A stretch of DNA of 37,508 nucleotides from an uncultured Kineothrix sp. (GTDB lineage: Bacteria; Bacillota; Clostridia; Lachnospirales; Lachnospiraceae), in assembly GCA_910587275.1 (NCBI GenBank), contig CAJUMD010000021.1, positions 1 to 37,508 on the forward strand. The letters are read 5' to 3'. Shown in pieces: positions 24,187 through 31,597 of the stretch (the first letter of the stretch is position 1; the number at the start of each line of letters is the position of its first letter). Made by a program: the position numbers and the translations under genes. Below the pieces are notes generated by a model that saw only the letters and a list, made by a program, of their open reading frames with translations, was not told where the DNA came from and did not search any database.

Positions 24187-26751
24187 ATGAATATTGTCAG
24201 TAAAGTTTTTGGAACCCACAGCGAGAGGGAATTAAAAAGGATAGAGGCCAAGGTGGATGCCATTGAGGCGCTGCGTCCCTCCATGCAGGAACTGGGCGAT
24301 GAGCAGTTGAGGGACAAGACGAAAGAGTATAAGAAGCGTTTTCAGGAAGGGGAGACACTGGACGACCTTCTGCCGGAAGCATTTGCCACTGTAAGGGGGG
24401 CGGCGCGCAGGGTGCTTAACATGGAGCACTACCGTGTACAGCTGATTGGCGGTATCATACTCCATCAGGGACGTATCGCGGAGATGAAGACCGGTGAAGG
24501 TAAGACGCTGGTGTCCACTCTGCCCGCCTACCTGAATGCCCTGGAAGGAAAAGGGGTGCATGTGGTTACGGTTAACGACTATTTGGCGAAGCGTGACGCG
24601 GAGTGGATGGGACAGGTACATGAATTTTTGGGACTGAAGGTCGGCGTGGTGTTGAACGACATGAAATCCGAGGAACGCAGGGAACAGTATAACTGTGACA
24701 TCACTTACGTGACCAATAACGAGCTGGGGTTTGACTACTTAAGGGACAACATGGTTATTTATAAGGAACAGCTTGTGCTCCGGGATTTGCATTATGCCAT
24801 CATCGATGAAGTGGACTCCGTGTTGATTGACGAGGCAAGGACACCGCTTATCATTTCCGGCCAAAGCGGTAAATCCACAAGACTCTATGAAGCCTGTGAT
24901 TTGCTGGCAAGGCAGCTAAAGCGCGGCGAGGATATGGCGGAAATGACCAAGATGGATGCCATCATGGGAATTGAGCGGGAGGAAACCGGGGACTTTATCG
25001 TAAATGAAAAGGACAAGGTCGTTAACCTGACAGCCGAAGGCGTTGCCAAAGTGGAACGGTTTTTCCAAATAGAAAACCTTGCCGACCCTGAGAATTTGGA
25101 GATACAGCACAACATTAACCTTGCACTGCGGGCGCATAACCTTATGTTCCGCGACCAGGATTATGTGGTGAAGGACGAGCAGGTGTTGATTGTGGATGAG
25201 TTTACCGGACGTATCATGCCCGGACGCCGTTATTCCGACGGACTGCATCAGGCAATCGAAGCCAAGGAACACGTAAAGGTGAAGCGGGAGAGCAAGACGC
25301 TGGCAACCATTACGTTCCAGAACTTTTTTAATAAATTTGAAAAGAAAGCCGGCATGACCGGTACCGCCTTAACGGAAGAAAAGGAATTCCGGGATATTTA
25401 CGGCATGGATGTTATCGAAATTCCTACCAATAAACCGGTTATCCGGCAGGATCTGCAGGATGCGGTATACAAGACGAGGAAAGAGAAGCTCCGTGCCATC
25501 GTGGAAGCGGTGAAGGAGGCACATGCCAAAGGGCAGCCGGTGCTGGTGGGTACCATTACCATCGAAGCATCGGAGGAAGTCAGCAAACTGCTTTCCAAGG
25601 AAGGCATCCAGCATAAGGTATTAAATGCCAAGTTCCATGAACTGGAGGCGGAGATCGTGGCGGATGCGGGAATCCACGGCGCCGTTACCATTGCCACCAA
25701 TATGGCGGGGCGCGGTACGGATATCAAGCTGGATGATGAGGCAAAAACAGCAGGAGGGCTGAAAATCATCGGTACGGAGCGCCATGAGTCCAGGCGTATC
25801 GATAACCAGTTACGCGGACGTTCCGGCCGTCAGGGAGATCCCGGGGAATCCAAGTTCTATATTTCCCTGGAGGATGATTTGATGCGGCTGTTTGGTTCGG
25901 AACGGCTGATTAGCATGTTCAATGCGCTGGGCATCCCGGAGGATCAGGAAATCGAGCACAAATCCCTGACCAGGGCCATCGAGTCGGCGCAGAAGAAGAT
26001 AGAGAACAATAACTTCGGCATCCGTAAGAACCTGTTGGAATACGACCAGGTGATGAACGAGCAGAGGGAAATCATTTATGAGGAGAGAAGACAGGTATTA
26101 AGCGGCGAAAGCATGAGGGACGCCATTTTCAAGATGGTGACGGATATTGCGGAAAACGCAGTGGATATCAGCATCGGGGACGATGTGGACATTGATGATT
26201 GGAATTTCCATGAGCTGAATACGCTGCTCCTGCCCACCATTCCGCTGCGTCCCGTTAATACGGGAAGGGTGTTAAAGCCTAAGAAAAACAGCTTAAAGCA
26301 GCAGTTGAAGGAAGAAGCCGTAAAGCTGTATGAGAGCAAGGAAGCGGAGTTCCCCAATCCCGAAGCCATGCGGGAAATCGAGCGTGTGATTTTGTTAAAA
26401 GTGATTGACCGGAAATGGATGGACCACATCGATGATATGGATCAGCTCCGTCAGGGCGTGGGTCTTCAGGCATACGGTCAAAGGGACCCGTTGGTGGAAT
26501 ATAAATTAAGCGGGTATGAAATGTTTGACGAAATGACCCAGAACATTAAGGAAGAAACCGTCCGTCTCCTGTTCCATGTCCGCATCGAACAGAAGGTGGA
26601 ACGGGAGCAGGTGGCAAAGGTGACGGGAACCAACAAGGATGATTCCCTCCCGAAAGGACCCGTGAAGCGGGACGTGGCAAAAGTTTATCCCAATGATCCC
26701 TGTCCGTGCGGCAGCGGGAAGAAGTATAAACAGTGCTGTGGCAGGAAATAA
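24187..26751 (+). CDS. secA: Protein translocase ATPase SecA
   Basis: The motor ATPase that drives secretory proteins through SecYEG. At 854 residues it has the normal length. Walker A is MKTGEGKT (100-107) and the Walker B/DEAD-type motif is IIDEVDS (206-211). MAGRGTDIKL and DNQLRGRSGRQGDPG are the second nucleotide-binding domain signatures. The C-terminal zinc site CPCGSGKKYKQCCG, which binds SecB and lipids in other bacteria, is intact at the very end. GAGC-type sequence precedes the ATG; the ribosome site is weak. Neighbour prfB follows by about 80 bases, as in Bacillus and many clostridia. Bases at the 3' end are duplicated (26734-26769). Confidence 0.97.
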   Translation: MNIVSKVFGTHSERELKRIEAKVDAIEALRPSMQELGDEQLRDKTKEYKKRFQEGETLDDLLPEAFATVRGAARRVLNMEHYRVQLIGGIILHQGRIAEMKTGEGKTLVSTLPAYLNALEGKGVHVVTVNDYLAKRDAEWMGQVHEFLGLKVGVVLNDMKSEERREQYNCDITYVTNNELGFDYLRDNMVIYKEQLVLRDLHYAIIDEVDSVLIDEARTPLIISGQSGKSTRLYEACDLLARQLKRGEDMAEMTKMDAIMGIEREETGDFIVNEKDKVVNLTAEGVAKVERFFQIENLADPENLEIQHNINLALRAHNLMFRDQDYVVKDEQVLIVDEFTGRIMPGRRYSDGLHQAIEAKEHVKVKRESKTLATITFQNFFNKFEKKAGMTGTALTEEKEFRDIYGMDVIEIPTNKPVIRQDLQDAVYKTRKEKLRAIVEAVKEAHAKGQPVLVGTITIEASEEVSKLLSKEGIQHKVLNAKFHELEAEIVADAGIHGAVTIATNMAGRGTDIKLDDEAKTAGGLKIIGTERHESRRIDNQLRGRSGRQGDPGESKFYISLEDDLMRLFGSERLISMFNALGIPEDQEIEHKSLTRAIESAQKKIENNNFGIRKNLLEYDQVMNEQREIIYEERRQVLSGESMRDAIFKMVTDIAENAVDISIGDDVDIDDWNFHELNTLLLPTIPLRPVNTGRVLKPKKNSLKQQLKEEAVKLYESKEAEFPNPEAMREIERVILLKVIDRKWMDHIDDMDQLRQGVGLQAYGQRDPLVEYKLSGYEMFDEMTQNIKEETVRLLFHVRIEQKVEREQVAKVTGTNKDDSLPKGPVKRDVAKVYPNDPCPCGSGKKYKQCCGRK

Positions 26752-26769
26752 TGCTGTGGCAGGAAATGT
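26734..26769 (+). repeat. Tandem duplication of the secA 3' end
   Basis: An 18-base unit that starts TGCTGTGGCAGGAAAT and includes the secA stop codon is repeated once directly (26734-26751, 26752-26769) with small changes in its last bases. The second copy is untranslated. It resembles the larger duplication after bcd. Confidence 0.75.
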
Positions 26770-26828
26770 AACCGGTTATCATATGATGATAGAAAAATAA
26801 AAATGAAAAAGAAGGCAGGTGACGTTAA

Positions 26829-27960
26829 GTGGTAGAATTGGATCAGATGAAATCAGAATTGCAGACCTATGAAAGTCCGCTGGCGGAAGTGAGGGATTCA
26901 CTTTGACTTAGCCAATAAGTCGCGGAGAATCGAAGAACTGGAGCGGGAAATGGAAGCCCCCGGATTTTGGGACGACCCGGAAACCTCCAATAAGAAAATG
27001 AAGGAATTAAAAAACCTGAAAGATACCGTGGATACCATGGACGGTCTGCGGGGACAGTACGAAGATATCGGGACGTTAATTGAAATGGGTTATGAGGAAG
27101 AAGACCCTGAGATGGCGGCGGAGATACGGACGGAACTGGATTCCTTTATCCAGACGTTTGAAAGCATCCGTATTCGTACCCTTTTATCGGGAGAATATGA
27201 CAAGAACAATGCCATCCTGAAACTGAATGCAGGGGCGGGAGGAACGGAAAGCTGCGACTGGTGTTCCATGCTTTACCGTATGTATACCCGTTGGGCGGAA
27301 CGGAAGGGATACGGCATCGAAGTGCTGGACTATTTGGACGGCGACGAGGCAGGAATCAAATCGGTGACGTTTCAGGTGAACGGGGAAAACGCTTACGGAT
27401 ATTTAAAATCGGAGAAAGGTGTGCACCGTTTGGTACGGATATCCCCTTTTAACGCGCAGGGCAAACGGCAGACTTCTTTTGTATCGTTGGATGTTATGCC
27501 GGACATCGAGGAAGACATGGATATCGAAATCAACGATGACGACCTGCGGATTGATACGTACCGAAGCAGCGGTGCGGGCGGACAGCATATTAATAAAACA
27601 TCCTCCGCCATCCGTATCACCCACCTTCCTACGGGAATCGTGGTACAGTGCCAAAATGAGCGGTCCCAGTTCCAGAATAAGGACAAGGCAATGCAGATGT
27701 TAAAAGCCAAGCTGTTCCTTTTGAAACAGGAAGAAAATGCCCAAAAGCTCTCCGGCATCCGTGGGGAAGTAAAGGAAATCGGCTGGGGCAACCAAATACG
27801 CTCCTATGTACTGCAGCCCTATACGATGGTAAAAGACCACCGGACCGGAGAGGAATCCGGCAATGCCGATGCGGTGCTGGACGGCGCATTGGACGGTTTT
27901 ATTAATGCGTACCTGAAGTGGATCAGCGCCGGGGGAGTGCCGGTGGCGGAAGAACCATAA
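26829..27960 (+). CDS. prfB: Peptide chain release factor 2 (programmed +1 frameshift)
   Basis: RF2 recognises UAA and UGA stop codons and releases the chain. The gene starts at a GTG (26829, product MVELDQMKSELQTYE) with AGGCAGGTGA before it. After 25 codons comes a UGA at 26904-26906. Shifting by one base after CUU at 26901-26903 continues the protein as DLANKSRRIEELE to 27960, a total of about 376 residues. The peptidyl-release motif GAGGQHINKT and the stop-recognition motif SPF (VRISPFNAQGKRQ) are intact. The internal UGA makes the product regulate its own synthesis. The order secA-prfB is common in Firmicutes. Confidence 0.95.
26892..26907 (+). promoter_or_regulatory. prfB frameshift site
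   Basis: The slippery CUU followed by UGA C (26901-26907) is the classic RF2 site. An AGGG (26892-26895) upstream can act as the internal Shine-Dalgarno that promotes slipping, although it lies a little further away than the AGGGGG of Escherichia coli. Confidence 0.9.
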
Positions 27961-27969
27961 CCATAAGAG

Positions 27970-28000
27970 GAAAAAAGCAGCGGTAACGCTGCTTTTTTTG
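27970..28000. terminator. Terminator between prfB and the DUF6056-type gene
   Basis: AAAAAAGCAGCG pairs with CGCTGCTTTTTT around a GTAA loop. Runs of A and T on the two sides make it bidirectional, serving the converging genes. Confidence 0.9.
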
Positions 28001-28044
28001 CGTAAGGCTCCGCGGGAGATACCGTGAATGCGGCGCGGACCGTT

Positions 28045-29529
28045 TTAATCCGGATACACGGGAATGGTAATGCTGTTTTTACCGTAATACCGGCTCATGG
28101 CGGCGTTGGACCAGTCTTCCGCATCAGGGGTAATATCCGAATGGTAAAGCAGATCCGGCTGTGTCTGGATGCGGGGGAGGATGACGTCTTCACCGGAAAG
28201 CCTGAGGATTTCGATACGCGCATCCATTTCCTCTCCGTAAGCCTTTGCTTCCCCGCTTACCAGTTCCGTGAAGGCTGCGCTGGTGGTGTAGTAACCGGGA
28301 TTGGGTTTCACCGTGATTCCTATGCCGAAAATAAGAGCGAAGGAGGCAAAGAGTACGTACCACCGCTGGTTTACCGTCAGGATTCCCCGCGTTTCTTTTT
28401 CCTTCCCGTCCAAGCGGAAAGAATGACACGCCCAGCCAAGGATATACCCTGCATTGAGGAAAAGGAGCAGGACATAGAGGATGAAAATAATGTTGCGGAT
28501 TCTTCCTGCATCGATATTTCCCGTGGCGTAAACGGCGGGGGTGAATGCGGAGGAAACTACGCAATAGCTGTAAACGGCAACGGGAAGCGGACAGGGAAAG
28601 CGGAACGTTGTGTTTTTTACGATTTTCCATAGGAAAGGCAGGGAAAACAGGACAAGAGCCCAAACCGTCCAGTCGCTCCATTCATCGACCGCAAACGACA
28701 GCGTATAGCGGAAGGAAACCATAATGGATTTGAAGGGGGACATGCCCTGTACCGTTTCCTCCCGGATGCGGTTGCCGGGGGCAGCCATATTGATAAGGAA
28801 GGAAGCGAGAAGAAGCAGGACCGGGATGCAGGCAGCTTTCCGGTTTTGTAAGATCCGTTGTTTTTGCAGGAAAACCAGCAACAGCAGGGATACGCCAAGG
28901 ACACATGCCACAAGCCCGCTGACATAGTTTCCTCCGCCTACGAGGACGGCACAGAGGGAAGACAGGATAATCATGCGCTTTCCTCCATTCACAAGAGCGG
29001 ACAGCAGCGCCGCAAGCATCAGCAGGAGAAAGGAAAACGGAACCATGTAATGCACGGAACCGTTATACCAGTAAAAGGCATCGGTCTTGTCCACCATGCA
29101 TTGGATAACGGTCAGAAGGATGAGCAGGGAAAGGATGGTGCTTTCCGGGACGGTTCCTTTCAGGCAGTGCACAACGATAACGTGCACCAGGTAAAAAACG
29201 GACAAAGACAATAACCCAATCATGAGAAAAGGGGTAATAAAATAAGCCTTTTCCGTCCAAACGGCAGGCTGCAGCGCCATAAAGAAAATGGAAGTAAAGG
29301 TACCCTGCCACGTTTCGTAGCGGCTGGCGGAAGTGGCAACGGCTTCTTTGAATACCTGCAGGACGGAATGGCTTTGCAGCCATACCTGTCTTGTGGCGGA
29401 AGAATAGGAATAATCGTCGGCGCAGGGATAATCATAAAAGCCGAGCAACAGAATGGGGAGCAAAGTGAGTATAAAAACCGTAAGAAGTACGGCGGATACA
29501 TGTTTCGTTTTCAGGTTGGCGTTCTTCAT
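28045..29529 (-). CDS. Polytopic membrane protein, DUF6056-like
   Basis: A 494-residue integral membrane protein with about ten to twelve hydrophobic segments. The N-terminus has a hydrophobic helix then FYDYPCADDYSYSS, an acidic loop like that between the first two helices of GT-C glycosyltransferases and the DUF6056 family. YWYNGSVHYMVPFSF and NMAAPGNRIREE are further conserved-looking segments. The C-terminal tail (about 410-494) is soluble. A lipid-linked sugar transferase role is only an inference from the fold type. The gene starts four bases after the stop of the DUF975-like gene, so the two should be co-transcribed, but no strong ribosome site is seen. Confidence 0.75.
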   Translation of the reverse strand: MKNANLKTKHVSAVLLTVFILTLLPILLLGFYDYPCADDYSYSSATRQVWLQSHSVLQVFKEAVATSASRYETWQGTFTSIFFMALQPAVWTEKAYFITPFLMIGLLSLSVFYLVHVIVVHCLKGTVPESTILSLLILLTVIQCMVDKTDAFYWYNGSVHYMVPFSFLLLMLAALLSALVNGGKRMIILSSLCAVLVGGGNYVSGLVACVLGVSLLLLVFLQKQRILQNRKAACIPVLLLLASFLINMAAPGNRIREETVQGMSPFKSIMVSFRYTLSFAVDEWSDWTVWALVLFSLPFLWKIVKNTTFRFPCPLPVAVYSYCVVSSAFTPAVYATGNIDAGRIRNIIFILYVLLLFLNAGYILGWACHSFRLDGKEKETRGILTVNQRWYVLFASFALIFGIGITVKPNPGYYTTSAAFTELVSGEAKAYGEEMDARIEILRLSGEDVILPRIQTQPDLLYHSDITPDAEDWSNAAMSRYYGKNSITIPVYPD

Positions 29530-29533
29530 AGTT

Positions 29534-30295
29534 TTATTGCAATGTCTCCCTTCCAGCCGGTTGCTTCTCCAAGTTGACGGAATTCCTGTTTTTCATCAGG
29601 TCCATGTAGAAATTGACCCGGACCATTTCCATGTATGGGTTCAGCCACAGGAAAGCGATGCAGCAGGAAAAAAAGCCGAGGAAATACAGTGGAAGGAACG
29701 AAACGTTGATGTAGAACAGGCGCCCTTTATGTCCCTTCATCATCCGGCAGCTCATCTTCATCAGGTCTTTTGCGGAATACTGCGGAAAATCCTGCAGCAG
29801 GTAAAAGGACTGCGACAGCATCAGCATAAGGAAAATCATGACTGCAGACCCGATAACCGTAAATAAGGATGCAAACAGGATGGCAACCATATTTTGGGAA
29901 TAGTTGATAAGCAGGTTAAATATCATCTGCGGTATCATGCAGACATAAGTCACCACACTGAGGACAAGCTGGATTAACAGCGCTTTATCAGGGTATGTCT
30001 GGAACCCGTAGAAGATGTCTGACACGGATACCGGCTGTCCGCAGGTAAGTTTGAGGTAAAGGAACGCTTTGCCGGAAGTAAAGATTCCGGCAAACAGGCT
30101 GACAATGAAGCTGATGAGGAAATATAGGATAAGCTGCGGCACCGTATTGGTCCCGACAACCAAACCGGGACCAAAGGAGAGAATCAGGGTAATGAGTCCC
30201 AGTACAAGGGAAGGACCAATGATGGCGCCGTATTTGCCGAATAACTGTTCTTTTGCAATGCCTTTTAATTCGGCGGATGATTTGTAACTGTTCAT
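29534..30295 (-). CDS. DUF975-family membrane protein
   Basis: A 253-residue protein with about six membrane segments. It opens with the typical DUF975 N-terminus (SSAELKGIAKEQLFGKYGAIIG), has FTSGKAFLYLKLTCGQPVSVSDIFYGF after the second helix, and LSQSFYLLQDFPQYSAKDLMKMSCRMMKGHKGRLF before the last helices, all family traits. Family function is unknown. GGAG lies 12 bases before the ATG. It is in line with the HExxH protein gene upstream (25 bases) and the DUF6056-like gene downstream, which suggests one transcript. Confidence 0.85.
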   Translation of the reverse strand: MNSYKSSAELKGIAKEQLFGKYGAIIGPSLVLGLITLILSFGPGLVVGTNTVPQLILYFLISFIVSLFAGIFTSGKAFLYLKLTCGQPVSVSDIFYGFQTYPDKALLIQLVLSVVTYVCMIPQMIFNLLINYSQNMVAILFASLFTVIGSAVMIFLMLMLSQSFYLLQDFPQYSAKDLMKMSCRMMKGHKGRLFYINVSFLPLYFLGFFSCCIAFLWLNPYMEMVRVNFYMDLMKNRNSVNLEKQPAGRETLQ

Positions 30296-30320
30296 ATCAT
30301 TTAAGTCTCCAATTCTAGGG

Positions 30321-30854
30321 TTATACAGCCATATCCAGGTTCATGCCCGTATATTTGAGGGCATCCGCCGCTTTCAGGTTCTTTTGGTACGGATTATCCT
30401 CGTTATAATATTTAATCTGTGTCGTAGTGGTACCGCCGGATACATAACTGCGGCCGCATTCAGGGCAAATGGAAGTATGGATTGCCACATTTGCGGAAAG
30501 CACTTTTCCGTTGTTTTTCGCCGCATCCTTATATGCGTTGGAAACATGTTCCTGCTCATGGGCACGTACGGCGCTTGCAGCAGCCTGCGGGGATATGTGG
30601 GTTGCCGATTTGAAGGAAACCATTTCATCCGATCCGTCCTGGTATTTCCGGTTGCTGCATGTTTCGCATTCCGCAGGGGAAGATTTCCTCCCGGCGGTTT
30701 TTTCCGTGGATTCTCCCGGATTCCTTACAACGGCGGATTTTTCCTCCCCACTGAGTTCACTTGTCTTGTTCTGATACAAATTGTAGTTGAAATAGCGGTA
30801 AGGTTCAAAACCGTATACACCGCCAATACCTGAAATTGCGCTGATTCCGCCCAT
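30321..30854 (-). CDS. Putative metalloprotease, SprA/CJM1_0395-like
   Basis: A 177-residue protein with a HExxH metal motif in VRAHEQEHVSNA near residue 100 and two Cys pairs: CETCSNRKYQDGSDE near 60 and CPEC near 130. This combination is that of the CJM1_0395/SprA-related putative metalloprotease family found in many bacteria. The N-terminal 50 residues are rich in Gly, Tyr and Asn and probably unstructured. No signal peptide is seen. AAAGGAG precedes the ATG. Activity and substrate are unknown. It is the first gene of a probable three-gene run with two membrane proteins. Confidence 0.8.
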   Translation of the reverse strand: MGGISAISGIGGVYGFEPYRYFNYNLYQNKTSELSGEEKSAVVRNPGESTEKTAGRKSSPAECETCSNRKYQDGSDEMVSFKSATHISPQAAASAVRAHEQEHVSNAYKDAAKNNGKVLSANVAIHTSICPECGRSYVSGGTTTTQIKYYNEDNPYQKNLKAADALKYTGMNLDMAV

Positions 30855-30896
30855 ACATACTCCTTTCTGCCGTCTGTTTTGTCTGGCATACCTTAT

Positions 30897-30925
30897 ATTT
30901 ATTTTATTTTATTTTATTTTTTATT
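30897..30925. repeat. ATTTT microsatellite upstream of the HExxH gene
   Basis: About five tandem ATTTT units lie 45-75 bases upstream of the start at 30854. Read on the minus strand this is an A-rich tract in the promoter region of that gene. Its copy number could vary and so change promoter spacing or strength. Confidence 0.6.
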
Positions 30926-30962
30926 ATCCTATTCTTTATGGCTTTCCAAAAAGTACATGAAA

Positions 30963-31436
30963 TCAAGGCTGAATGGAATCCATGATTTCCCTCATCCTGT
31001 CTTCCACGGATTCCCCTAAGATTTCCTCGGCAGGAACCCCGTACATCTGCTCAATGATTTCATCATAGGTTTTTGCCGTATCCATCATAAGGTCGGTAAA
31101 CTGCGGATCGGTTAAGACCATATAAACGGAAAAAGCCGTAAGGGCTGCAGTAATGGCAAACGCACTGGCACCACAGGAAATTCCTGTTTTTGCCGCCCCC
31201 TGCATTCTTGGGGCGCTTCCTTTTGAAAGCAGGGCGAAAACGATTGCCAAACTGCCAAAGATACAAGGAAGGTAAATGGGAAGGAATACCGACGTAACCA
31301 GTGCGGAAATTCCAAGCACCATGGATGCGGTAGCCAAATTGCGTCCCCGTAAGCCTGCTGCGGGCGGATACGGATTGCCATAGGGCTGGTTCGGATAATT
31401 ATTTGTGTTATTGTTTCCATAATGATTGAAGTCCAT
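30963..31436 (-). CDS. Small membrane protein, DUF4190-like
   Basis: A 157-residue protein. The first 30 residues are rich in Asn, Pro, Tyr and Gly (YPNQPYGNPYPPA), then come two close hydrophobic segments (about 37-72) and a third (about 85-107), and a soluble acidic C-terminus. This layout, with LATASMVLGISALV, is typical of the DUF4190-like small membrane proteins of Firmicutes, which have no known function. AGGAGG stands before the ATG. It has its own promoter and is divergent from tex. Confidence 0.8.
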   Translation of the reverse strand: MDFNHYGNNNTNNYPNQPYGNPYPPAAGLRGRNLATASMVLGISALVTSVFLPIYLPCIFGSLAIVFALLSKGSAPRMQGAAKTGISCGASAFAITAALTAFSVYMVLTDPQFTDLMMDTAKTYDEIIEQMYGVPAEEILGESVEDRMREIMDSIQP

Positions 31437-31447
31437 AAGTCAGCCTC

Positions 31448-31524
31448 CTGAATATACATATTCAGTATACCACTTTATGCGCAAGATTACAATCTTGAAA
31501 ATCGGTAACGGATTCGGCTATAAT
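31448..31524. promoter_or_regulatory. Divergent promoter region with two dyads
   Basis: Minus strand: TTGTAA (31487-31492) and TATACT (31464-31469), 17 bases apart, drive the 31436 gene. Plus strand: TTGAAA (31495-31500) and TATAAT (31519-31524), 18 bases apart, drive tex. Two perfect dyads lie here, CTGAATAT-ac-ATATTCAG (31448-31465) just after the minus -10, and CAAGATT-ac-AATCTTG (31482-31497) over both -35 regions. Confidence 0.65.
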
Positions 31525-31597
31525 CTTATGGTGTGGATATACGTAAAAGATGCCCGCAAAGTGGCGGATGCGACAGAACATAAGGATGGAGTAGTGT

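Noticed and set aside
28024..28632. A 202-codon plus-strand frame after prfB
   Set aside because: It lies antisense to the DUF6056-like gene and beyond the bidirectional terminator.
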